Assembly: GCF_022605725.1 (NCBI RefSeq)
Contig: NC_065551.1
Location: 33,728,001 to 33,792,000, forward strand
Source: Anthonomus grandis grandis
Lineage: Eukaryota > Arthropoda > Insecta > Coleoptera > Curculionidae
Direction: 5' to 3'
DNA: 64,000 bases
Shown here: positions 22,335 to 34,600 of the stretch, in pieces
How the letters are laid out: each line of letters opens with the position of its first letter
Numbering within the stretch: position 1 is the stretch's first letter
Program-made: the position numbers and the translations under genes
Notes under the pieces: generated by a model
The model's input: only the letters and a program-made list of their open reading frames with translations
The model's database searches: none
Told to the model about the DNA's origin: nothing

Positions 22335-25330
22335 TACTATTGAAAAAATTTTTATTTTCTTTTATCTTCGTATTTAAGACCCGACTGCCTGGAATATGTA
22401 AATAACGACTCTTTTAGTAATTTCCTTTAGATTCTACATAAAAATATCCTTTCGTACAACCCCTGTAACAAACAATCAGTGACCCCGAGTTATTTATTGA
22501 TCGTGACTGATACTATATCAATAACCCAAAGGTCACGTGACAGCTCCACCAAAACTTTGCTCCTCTCGCAATATGACGTTTCAAGACAAGATGGCCGCCA
22601 AAAATAACATACCGGGGATAGTCAAAGAGTTCTCATCAGTTTTCATTCATTATACTGGAATTATCGAGATCTCATCTACTACGTGGAACAATTAAATAAC
22701 CACATAAAACCAATTCAAGAGGAATTTACTATACTATATGGATTTTATTGGTGAGTATTTAGGTCAGCTTAGATTTAAAATAAACGATAGTAAAATCGCG
22801 ATGGGGTATGTAATATATCAAGTTACTGAACCATGGCGTGCATAGATGAGGTAACTGGAGATTTACTAGTTTTCCCAATAGAATAATATGGGTTTTTTGT
22901 AATTTTTTAGGTTCTATAAATTGTAACTTTATTCTTGGACTCCAATCATCATGGCATTAACAATAACTACGAAGAATTTAAACAAACAGTAAACCTGAGT
23001 AAGGGCTTGGCATATAGCCTTGGCATGCATTTCATTTATAATAAATCCACCGCAATATGCCAGTTATATTTTAAAACGTGCCAAAAAACACTTTTGTCAT
23101 CATACAATAAATTCCATTTTAAACGCCATTATATGTCTTAAATTCCACTTAAGTTCCGGGTATCTTAATTTTTCACGCCTCTAACAGTAGTAATGCCTAT
23201 TCATTAACAACCGATCGAGAAGGACAAATAAATTTACCTTTTTATACTCGCCAATAATAATAATAATAATATTGTTTATTATGTTTTCTTCCTATAATGC
23301 AATTCCCATACTAACACACCCCATTTCTTAAAATACCTTTTATTAAGTATATATACTCTTTAATTATTTTATTTCTTGCAATGGTTTAATTAACTTAATT
23401 ATGTGGTGTATTAGCAAATCCTTGGAAATAATGCTTTATTGGGTTATTAAAAGAGATTTCGCCATTAAAAGTTACTAAATTCATCCCTAAGTTTCTAATT
23501 AATTAATGCCAAAAAAAAACAAAATGAAAAAATTTACCAAAATTGTAAAACACCCATTCTGATTGTTAACAAAATGTTTCCGGCACCCACACAAACAACA
23601 AAATCTACGAAGATCCGCGCGCGAAACAATTAGTTCTTAATGGATGGTACCGAACGTACTATCGAAGTACGCTCGAGCAACTAAGGTACCATTCTCCAAC
23701 TCAGGGATTTATTAATAGAGAAAGTCCGCCTGTCGGTACGGTATTAGGATGGGATAAAAATAAAGAAGAACGAAACATTATGCAGATATAGGAAGACTTT
23801 GCATGAATCAAACAAGGATGGAGAGAAACATCACAGTTCTTAGACAGAATACCATCGTCAGGGATTTTGAATATCCCCCTCGCATTATTTTTCGGTGATA
23901 AAATTATATTGATGACATTGTGCGCATCCTTGTTTAAATATATAAAAACCCGGATTCAGCCTAAAAGTATTTTTATTATCGATAATGAATCAGTCAGTTT
24001 ACACACTCATGCTAAAATCCAACCATAATTAAATGTGCTCATCCGTATTGTCCACCTTAATAATTGGCCAATATAAACGCAAATTGTCTCATAAAAACGT
24101 TTAATGAGAAATCGGAATTTTTCTAACCTTAGCATTCATAGGTTTGTGACAAGATTAATTAAACAATGACTTGTTTACGACTGCCCCTCGTATTTGAGAT
24201 TGTTCGCCATATTTTCCATGGTAACGGTGGCTCGAGACCAATCAGAGGGCAGCTTTATAAGCCCGCCCACTATAACCGACCTACGAGGGGTGTAAAAGTA
24301 CTAAAACAATAAAGTTTGAAGTTTTTTAATGTCAGGGCTTTCTTCATTTATCACAGAAGCTCTTGAGGGAATGTTATTAGATTTCTTTGCATTAAGAACA
24401 AGAAACTGTTTATATACATGATTTTTTCTTATCAAGTTTTTCTACAATGACTTCGATTATTAAACTCTTGTGACGTCCACGCTTCTTCTTGCGTAACGAA
24501 CGAAAAAAACACAAAAGAATCACATGCTACTATAGGAACTTTTACTTTCTTTTATTCTTTACAAATATATCAATTAACACTCTTTTTTTCGTTAAAAAAC
24601 ACCATTAGCACATATGCGTTTATTTCTCAGTCAGTTTTCCGTCTGTGTGGTATTTCGTAATTTTGTTAAATTGATACGGGTGAGGTAAACACGCGAAAAT
24701 TTCGTACGTTTGCTTGTGGGTACCACTAGATTAATATATGCGGACTCTTTATGCCATAATATTGATTTGTAATTAGATTATTTCCGGTTGATTATTCTTT
24801 TACTTCTACTATATCCTTCTATGATTATGACAAGGGGCAGAAAATAAAAACTAGATATATCGAAATAAAATATATTTCCTACTATTTTTACAGTAATGTG
24901 CATCGAATAACAAGAAACATTTAATTTTATAAATTACAGTAATTAATATACAATTAGTGTTTTGGAAATGAAAGGCTGACTGTTTGTATTTCGAGCAGTT
25001 AATTTATTGGTTTAATTAAATTATTTCTAGTAAGCGTAAGGGGAAGTTTTGGACTCCATTACTACCAATTTTCATGAAAATCGAGCAAATCGGAAAAAAG
25101 TTATAAGGGGTTGAAAATTCGGACCGAAGAAATACAGAGATTTAGACTTCATTACTACTAATTTTCAAAAAAATCAATTGATTGATTAGGAAAAAAGTTA
25201 TTAAGGGTTAAAAACTGGCTATGACGAAATGGTAAAGGCGCCGTTTAATTCTTAAAAGAGGCAAAGCGGTTTCGGCTTTTAAAACATCTTCAGTGACAAT
25301 TGCATAAGGACAAAGTTAACTTTGGTGTTT
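22335..25330. other. Intergenic stretch with one more box-repeat copy and no gene
   Basis: A copy of the CACGTG/ATGGCCGCC repeat lies at 22490-22640. An AAT microsatellite is near 23255-23272. At 24184-24300 a GC-richer segment is bounded by cccctcgta / tacgagggg and holds CCAAT and TTTATAA. At 25040-25210 a block of about 115 bp (cattactac, aattttca, aaaaaagttat) occurs twice. No convincing coding region. Confidence 0.5.
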
Positions 25331-25338
25331 TACATATA

Positions 25339-27230
25339 CAGTAGAGCCTTGATAATCCGGACATGCGTTACTCCGGATGCTTCATTAGTCCGAACACGAA
25401 TTTTGCCGCTATTATGTACGTTATAGTCCGGATTCGCTTGTACGCGATAATCCGGATGGCGCTGTTTTCAGCCGTTTTGCAGGCTTTGACAAGTTTAAAT
25501 TGATTGGTAGTTTGCGAAAGTTTAGTTTTTAACGTTACTTAGGTATTACAGTCGACACTTATTGCTTTCTGGCCTTCCTACACCAATTCTGGGGAATATG
25601 GCTCCAATACGAAAGCATAAAACATATCTTTAAAACAAAAGCTTGATATACTGAACAGATTAGAACGTGGCGTGAGTGGAAAAGCCTTAGCTAGTGAATA
25701 CGATGTAGGCACATCCACAATTTCGGATATTAAAAAGGACAAATTGAGCATTAAAAGGTATGTGCCAAAGTTTATAAAGACGTTTTATTTTTACTAATGT
25801 TTTGTTTTATTAGCGGTTGTGATAGCGTACCACAAGCTAGGAAAACACTAAGAAAACCTGAATATCCCAGAATGGAAAAGCGATTGTTCGAATGGTTTTG
25901 CAGGCAACGTTCCAGACACATTCCCATATCATATGAAATGTTAGCAGCCAAAGCAAAGCAAATCTACAACGATGTTTATGGAAGTGAGAATTTTGCAGCC
26001 AGTCGAGGTTGGATCGACATGGTTTTAGAGCTTTAAAAATTTGTGGTGAGAAATTATCCAATGACGAAACTGCTGTTGAGCCTTTTAAAAATATGTTGGC
26101 ACAGAAAATGAAAGACCTTAATTTAATTCCTACGCAGGTTTACAATGCTGATGAATCAGCGTTTTACTGGAAAATGTTACCGGAAAAAACAATTGTTCGT
26201 TCTCAAGAAAAGACCTGAAAAAGAGATGGTTCTCACAAATTGAGAATTCTCGTCATTGGAAAAGCAAAAAATCACAGAGCATTTAAAAATGTACCCATAC
26301 CCGTAGAGTACAAAAATTCCTGCAATGCTTGGATGACATCTGCAATATTTAAAGAGTGGTTTCATAATTCGTTTATTAGGCAAGTAAAAGAGTATTTAAG
26401 AAGCCAAAATCTAACTGAACGTGCTCTTTTAATCATTGACAATGCCTCAAGCCACGGATCGCCAGAAGAACTGAGAAGTGAGGATGGCCATTTCCAAACA
26501 ATCTTTCTTTCGCCAAATTGCACAGCATTGCTGCAACCCACGGATCAAAATGCCATAAGGTTGACTAAATTGTTTTACCGTAAGAGCCTTTTGGCGCACA
26601 TTTTATCACAAAATGAAGACCTTAAATCTCATAACTGCAACATACTTACTGAGCAATGCATGGTCAAAACTTACTGTAGAGGTTTTACAAAAATGTTGGG
26701 AAAAAGTAATTCCAAAAGGAACGGTTTTTGGTAATGATTTAGAATACGAAGCCGATGATCTGATTTCGCTAAAGCAATTACAGGAAAAGCTACGAGCTTT
26801 AACGGATGTTTCGGCTATGCTCTGCTCCAAACACTAAGTGAAAACGAGATAAATCCTAATGAAGTGAATAACTGGATTGAAAATGATGACAACTTGGTAT
26901 TAGACGAGATAGAAAGCAACGAAATGCATTATAGCAGCAGCGAAGAATGTGAAGATGATGACGAAAATAAAGGGAGAGAGAAAGGAGTCAAAAATGATGA
27001 AGCAGCGAAGGGCTGAAGAAAATCGAGTGCCACTGCATGATATTCTTATTCTTCAAAGACTTAAAGAAATGGCTTTTATGAAAAATCAAGAAAAAGTAAA
27101 GCAAGCAAAAATTACAGACTTTTTTAATTAGCTTTATTATGTACCTACTACATAGCAAACATATATGTATGTAAAAAGACCACAAGAGACACCGTCGTTT
27201 TTATTAGTCTAGACTATCGAGGCTTTACTG
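25339..27230 (+). mobile_element. Tigger/pogo-type DNA transposon, inactive
   Basis: Ends are imperfect inverted repeats beginning CAGTA(G/A)AGCCT(T/C)GATA, each next to a TA dinucleotide (25337-25338 and 27231-27232), the target duplication of the pogo group. Length 1892 bp. Inside is a plus-strand transposase with a helix-turn-helix start (GVSGKALASEYDVGTSTISD), a CENP-B-like second DNA-binding part and a DDE part (VYNADES, then LLIIDNASSH, then LLQPTDQNA). Confidence 0.88.
25645..27131 (+). pseudogene. Tigger/pogo (jerky-like) transposase, frame-broken
   Basis: The reading is split over several frames: 25645-25790 (helix-turn-helix), 25797-26036, 26009-26218, 26240-26734, 26613-26837 and 26949-27131. 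The breaks are a frameshift near 26030, a TGA at 26216-26218, another frameshift near 26640 and a stop near 26835. Catalytic-type Asp motifs ADES and DNASSH remain. It is one copy of a once full-length gene; the break pattern says it no longer makes an active enzyme. Confidence 0.8.
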
Positions 27231-27232
27231 TA

Positions 27233-28340
27233 TTAGATTTCTTGGGTTTTTTGGTTCCTTCAAGATTCTAAAATAAAAATTTATTTATTTCATGGAAACT
27301 TCTTGGTCGAAGAATCTCCTCAAGTTTTATGATTTCTTGGACAAATAGATTTCTTGGTATTTTCTAATTTCCTTCAACTTTTTGGGTTTTCATGGTATGC
27401 CTCGAATATTTACGTAATTATAATAACGTAAAGTGAGGTTCTCTTGATTTTCTGCACTTTCCAGGCATGCCTTGAATATATTTTTTGATGTACTTTAAAA
27501 ATCTACATTTTTAAAGTTAGTTAAGTTACAAGGAAACTTTAAAAATCATAAATGATGAAATTCTTATAAAGCAATTACGTTTTTTTAATAATTCCTTACA
27601 TCTTGAAGTTCTCTTGGAAGGCCTCGAATATTTTGCTTTTTGGGAAAATCCTGATCTTTTTTAAAAAGAAACTGAACATCCTTTGGGATTTCATACATTA
27701 CTGAAGTTTCCCTTGAATATTAATTAAAGGCGCTCTAAAAACTTGAACTTTAAGAGGTACAATCGTTCCGTCCAAATACACCATTTCGATTCCAGGTACA
27801 AATTATATTATTGCTACGTTCAATAGTTGAAGCAAGAGGATGTATTTGCAGCATTAAATAGATGAGGTAGAGAAACTAGGAATTGTAATCCGAGAAACTC
27901 TTGTTCCACATTTTTGCCATAGACGGTAAGCTCCATTTTCTTTATTGACACTCATAAACGGGTGGGCACAAAAATTCCGAACTTAATCGCGTTCAAAACA
28001 AGCCTTTCATTTACAAACAGCTATTCTTCCTTTCTTAACATTTAAATCCCTTAATTTCACTTGGCAGTGTAAAATTTCACGTAAAACGTCATTACTTCAC
28101 ACAATAAATATTCATTAAGGTTACAGAATTAATCACTTAATAACAACTTGCCGTTGCTTCTATCTAAATATTATTGAGCCGAGCGGTTTACATTCATAAA
28201 TTAAACTATAAATATTCAACAATAAGGTACATATTTAGGCCACCTCTTTAGCTCTCTCTAAAAGGTCTCCACACAGATCTCACTCATCATGGGACCGGAT
28301 TATTCACACAACAAAAACTATTTACAAACTTATTAGTTAA
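27233..28340. other. 3' flank of gene R, no gene
   Basis: AT-rich. On the minus strand AATAAA occurs at 27941-27946, about 400 bases after the gene R stop, a candidate poly(A) signal. Repeated phrases such as 'tttcttgg' and 'cttgaata' at 27240-27730 look like decayed short-period repeat. Confidence 0.4.
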
Positions 28341-28610
28341 TTAATTAATAAACGGTGACAGATTGGGGAATTTAAACCCGGAAAAGTCAAATGTACTGGA
28401 AACCGGGAATCGGGGCGGCCGATGGATGTGACGCGGTCGTATTTCCTTTAGGGCGGGCGGTACCAGACCTATCGGGACGGATTTGTCTGCGCCCCCTTTG
28501 AACAGAAAACCGCATTGGGCCGTGCATACTTCGTCCCGCGAAATCGCTTCTCTGGGCCATTCTTGTAACAGTTGTCGGCAGTCTGTTACTTTCAGTGAGG
28601 CACAATTACC
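28341..28610 (-). CDS. Gene R terminal exon: second half of VWC-like module, basic tail and stop
   Basis: Acceptor GTTTTCAG joins in phase 0. It continues the cysteine module (NCASLKVTDC, then EVCTAQC) and ends in a Pro/Arg/His-rich tail and a short hydrophobic end, with TAA at 28343-28341. The cysteine count across both exons fits one VWC module. A minus-strand AATAAA at 27941-27946 could serve as poly(A) signal. Confidence 0.83.
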   Translation of the reverse strand, partial: GNCASLKVTDCRQLLQEWPREAISRDEVCTAQCGFLFKGGADKSVPIGLVPPALKEIRPRHIHRPPRFPVSSTFDFSGFKFPNLSPFIN

Positions 28611-31600
28611 CTGAAAACGTGAATAAAGGTTATGTTAGTAAAAGAGAATTAAATTCAGTCTTTGTCAAGTACTAGGACTTGTTTGAAGAAATGGTCAGTT
28701 ATAATTGGTACCCACATAACACCAAACATTCCAGAAATATAGCATTTTTCATTATCATAATCATTACTAGTATGATTTCTTTCTTCATGAATTGTAATAG
28801 TAAAAAATTGTATTTAATTTAGAAAATTACTTAAAACCTTCTTATTCTAGTAATTAGTATAAACAGGGTTTTATGAGAAAAATGCAAACAAGACCACAGA
28901 GACTCTGACAACAAATTACTCGTGAATCAACACAAGCAATGCTAATTTCTTTACGACCCGACATACATTTTTATATCTTGATTAATTAATTACCAGATTA
29001 TGAATTATTTACTAAATAACAGCCAACGATATAATTTTAGTTACTTTTTAATTGGTTACAAACGAGAACACCCCAAATTGGCAGCACTGAGTACGCTCAA
29101 CAGCTTTGTTTAGTAAAATAGGCAAATTTTGGTTTTATTTGTCTGTTCTGTACACTGCAAGTAATTAATTACCTTTCAACTGTATAAAATAATTGAATTA
29201 TAGGTATAAGGACCAAACTGAGAAACCAGGGTGCTAACAGCAATTAAATAATGTTAACAAGATTCCTGATGCCAAGTCTCAATCGAGTTAATACTATTTA
29301 ATTTTATTATAATAAGTCTATACAACAGACCACTGAAGGTAAAATATGAATCATATATGAATAGTGATCATGTTATAACATACAACTGCATGTCAATAAT
29401 TGGTTTGTTATTATAATATGTGAGATAATATCAATCTCAATGTGAACTTAATGAAAAGGTTACCCCGTTAACATTTTAATATTGTCCCTAATGAGATTCC
29501 CGCTAGAAGCCTTGGATGAACAAATGAAATTTGAAAAGTATGTATCTATATAAATACTTATAAATTATAAGTAAAAAGCCATAGTATTCATTCAAGTCTT
29601 TTTTCAGAAATTAAGAATTTATTATTTACTGAACAATTTTGATTTCAAATCTCGAGCATTACAAAAAATAAACGGAGAACCACCCTAAAATAGAAGGCTG
29701 ACTAAGAAGAGATTCAGTAATGTTAAAAAAATTGTAGAAAGATGGCACAAAGCAGGACTTAAGTAAACAAAACTTTAATACTTAATTATTAACTATAATT
29801 TGACCTCAATATTAAGTTTCTGTATACCTTGTTTGGATAGTCAATTTTAAAATAGCAGGTTTTATTTTGGTTGTTATATATCCTAATATTTCCTATTAGT
29901 AAATATCCTTAGTAGTAAAACTTTTTAAGAATTTATTGCCTTTTTATTAATTTAATTATATATAAAACTTTTTCTGCTTAATTTCATATAAAAATTTATA
30001 GCAATAAAGAAAACTCTGTATATTTACGTATAATAGGTATAATGTCATATTATAAAAGTATGTATAAAACATATTTTTTAATCTGTCAACTTAATATAAC
30101 TTATATCTAAAACAAAAATGTTACTATAAATGTTTTGAATTGAAAATTGTGATATATTTCCCCAATAAATAAATATCATCACGTATTAGAAACATACTTT
30201 CTGAAATGTCGCAGAAACCACAGTATAATAAAACAACTGCTTTAAAACAATTGTTTTATTATACTGTGCAGAAACATTATTCATAGAAATGTTTAAAAAA
30301 ATGTATCGCTGTCAGAAGCATTTCTGGTACAAATGTGGGAAAATACGGTCATTGCTGGAATGGTTCTATTCTCACAGGAGGATGTTTCTGTGTTATTAGG
30401 GTAGTTCTCAAATGAACCGTTTAGGTATTATAGAAAGGAATTAAGGGCCAAAAACACCTTTTTGAGACCTTTTAGAATAAATGATTCGTTAATTGATAGT
30501 TTTCAAATGAACCCTTTAGGTCTCATAGAAAGGAATTAACGATTATAAAGCAGATTTTTTATTGTGGAAATAAAACCAAAATTACCATAAACTTCGACTT
30601 TTCGTTTGAACACATGCTTTAAACATGGAAATCTATTAAAACGAATGATCTTTTAATTGGCAGTTTTCAAATCAATCCTTTAGGTCTCACAGAAAACAAT
30701 TAAAGGCTAAAAAACAAATTTTATTACGGAAATAGAACCAAATGGAATATTCAACTGTTCCTGAGAGATTTGACACTCATTCTGTCGCTTTTGGGACCTC
30801 ACAGAAGCCTTCGACTGTGTCTCACTTTGTTTCTTTTACAAAAGTCCAAGTTTTATCATTTTCAACCTTAAGACCTTTCAATTTGCCTTAAGAGCCACCT
30901 TTGGATTTTCAAAAAATGTTTTTTTAAATTTGTTGCTTTAATATTCGCTTATACTCCGGGGATTAAGAAAAATAAAGAATTCTAAGTAAACTGCAGAAAT
31001 ATGTTAAGAGTACACGATGTAACATTGAAAAACTTGTGCCAAACATTAATGAGGGTTTTTCTTGAAACACACTTTTTTAAAACGGTTCGTTCCGGCCATA
31101 TCTTCCGCAACTTTTCACCGATTTACATTATTTAAAGGCTGAATTTTCTAAAAACATTTAATAGTTTTTGCTTTATTATAATTCGAATCAACAAAATTAT
31201 GGATAAATATGGGGTTTTCTCTAAAAAACTCTGTAGTTCGAAAGCAAATCAATATTTCAATAAATCCTTCTGACAGATCATAAATAATATGCCACTAAAC
31301 ACTGTAATTTTTTTTCCCGCAAATAGGATAAGAATTTGAGGCACTTCACCCGAAACCAGTGGTACCTGTTTCGCAAGAAGTTCTGTATAAAATACGCTGT
31401 AGTGCGTCTACATTTACTTACACGGAAAAAATGCAATTTAGACTTTAGTAAAATGCCAGAATACAATTTCTTTCACTAGTATGTGTTTTTTTAATAAAAA
31501 AATTGTGAATCTAGACATCATTTTACGGTGTAGTAACTCCTTAATAAATAATTGATCCATTGTGTAAGACAACACTGAAACTTTGAATATGTCCAAACCC

Positions 31601-34600
31601 AACAGACTTACCCCTTCAGCGGTACATACGCAACTAGTACAAGGACTAGGAAAAGCGCTTTCTCCAACTTGCACGTGCCTCGTGCCGATAATACACCCTT
31701 GACCCGCTCGGCTTTCCCTCCAAGCGTTAAAATCTATCGTTGGCAAAGAGTTACAGGGCACCCGCGGGTTCAAAAAGTTCGAAGGTAACTCGAACGCCGC
31801 CCGCTGAATGTCACTATAAGCGTCCATGTTGTCGCATAAGATTTTCGCCAGGGTGATCTTTCGCATTTCGGCCAGTTGAGCTTCCGAGAAACGCACTATC
31901 GGATCCTCGTTTTCATACCTGGTTAACGACAATAATAAACGTTTATTGCTTATATTAAACCGAGGTTAAGAGATATTCAATACCACTTTCGGTTTACTTA
32001 CCAGAACCTGTCGCATTTTCTCAATTGCCTAAATTGAATGGCGATAATGCAGCCGAAGGTGGGGCCTACGATGCCGCCCTGAAGGGGTCTTTCGGACATG
32101 CCTCCCGGGAAGAGATCGATGTCGTCCACGGTGGGGTATAAAGCTTTGAGTCTCTGGATCACTTCCATGGGTATTTCTCTTGCTAGGTCCTCGAAGGTGG
32201 TCGCCCTTTTTAGATTACAGAGGGCTCTGTAGTTGTTGTACGAAGGGATGCCTGGGAAATAAGCGGGATTCAATATTGATTCAAATTTCCACTTCTGATT
32301 GCTTATGCATTTTTACCAATAATTGTATATAAGATAGACTTGCTTCGTTTTAATGTACGGATACCTCGCTAAGAATCTATACCATGCTTGATTATATGCG
32401 ATATACAACAGCGATTCATTAACTAAACAATGATTTAAGAAATCGGAAAAGCATGGAAAATATATCAAATTCCTGGAAAACATAATTAATTTTGTAAAAT
32501 GCCCGGCACAAAATTCTTTGAAATTCCTGGAAAACGTCAAAAATTAGTATAACTGGTTAAAATAAAATGGAAAAGGATATAAAAAGCCCATGACTTCGAT
32601 ATCCTGGAAGACTGAAGCATGGTGTTAAATTGCTGGAAGACTTCAAAACTGACGGCTTCCAGAAATTTGTCTTTGGAGAACTTGAATTCGGAACGCTGAA
32701 TTCGAATTCCATGAAATAGTTAAATTCCGGTTTCCAAAATTACTGAAGAACTAAGGAGTTGATGAATAAAAATAAGAAAATAAAAATATGATGAAAGTAT
32801 TGGCGTAAAAGGCTTAAGAGCTTTCTTTCTTTAAGACAGTCTAGGTTCAAGTAAAACAGCACAAAAAATAACCGCTAAAGAAGACTTAAAAGTCTAATTT
32901 TTCATCAAGCACTCCAGGAACTCCGGGCGTCAACTGATTGGAAGAATCAAAATATGGCAAGTATCCTAGTAAAGAAGTGACGGTAAGAACACTTATCAAA
33001 TAGAGTGTTCTTACCGTCACGAGTATCTATATCCCGGAAGTGGCTAGCATCTCATACAAACATCGTCATAAATTCAACGTCAATTAATATTTTAGACAGC
33101 GAGTGCATACACTCGTAGTGGGGAAGGCATATTATTCTTTATTGGAATTTTATGAAGATTCATTTTCATTTTAATTATACAGATCGTGTTATCGTGAGCT
33201 ACGTATTACCGAAAATAATGGCAACACCGCTTGGTTGCGGCTTGCAGGCGGCGGAATTTTTCGTTTTTATTTTTTGAACCGGGAGTCAGCAGACCTCACT
33301 TTGCTGTGTTACTGCACATTGCATTAATAATTTTTGAGCGTTATTTCCGTGTTTTTTTCACTACGGCTGTTTATACCCCTTCCGAAAGAGTTCAACTAAT
33401 TAAATGGTTTTATGGAGGCAATTCGGCACTACAATGTAGAGATTTGTTTTCAGTGACATTTGAGAATAGACCGATTCCTGCGAACCGTGCAAAAACGGTT
33501 TTAAATGTGGTTACAAATTTTGAGACATCTTTTTGTCTTCAAGATTGTAAAAAATGCCACACAAAACGTCAAGAACCACCTGTTGAAGTGGTCCAGGATA
33601 TAGAAAGGCGGGAAGACATGTACCTTAGAACTTAATTCGACATGGTCCACTAGAAATGTTGGAGAGGAACTGGGAATGAGCAATAAAACTGTTGGAAATA
33701 TTTCCTGAAGACCAGTGGCGAAGAATGGAATTTTATGAATCCATGATGGAAAATCGGTTCTATATGCGCTTTCCTATAAGTAACGAACGAAAACACGATC
33801 TGTATGTTATTATGTGTATGTATTTATTTTTATTCTTTTCTGCATTTTAATTTGTGACGTTGAATTTGCGGACAAACATTTTATTAAAAATGTTTGACTT
33901 ATTTTGTAGATTTATTTGTAGAGTGCTGTCTGTTTTATTATTCATAGGTAAAGTAGTTATTTTTAATGGTTTTGTAAACAACAATTTATTGTTTTAAATA
34001 AATAAAGCACATTTTGACTTTGAAGACTTAAGGGCTTTGATCTAGATAATGCTGAAATACTTAAATCGAATTTTCCAGTTCTGGAGAGCTACAAAAATTA
34101 GTTTACAACTTTCAAAATGGAACACACAATTTGGTTGTATGTTCCTGTAATTGATTTCTTGTAAGTTTTTTTTCAGTGTTCTAGTTTCTTTGAACTGAAG
34201 AAGCTAATAAGGAGGAACATGTTATCTGTAAGTGATTTTTCATGATCCCTTACTCGCTGAGTATGCCGATAAACCTGCATTAATTTATTATTTAAAATAC
34301 ATTGACGATGACTTTAAAAATTTATTTTAAATTCCTGGAATACAATTAAAATGACTCGAAGAGCCTTGAAAATACATCAGACTAAAGGACAAATATTGCG
34401 TCCAATGCTTGGAAAATTGAGAACTGAATCTTAATTTTTTGTTTGTTGATAAATTCAGTGTTCACTTCTTCTTAAACAATCAACGAATCTTAAATTGATT
34501 GTTCTCTATCTAGTGAACCCCCTCAATATCACCGTCAAATTCCTAGACGTCTTAAAAAATTACTCAAAATGATTGCAATTAAATAAAAATTTAGCTTTAT

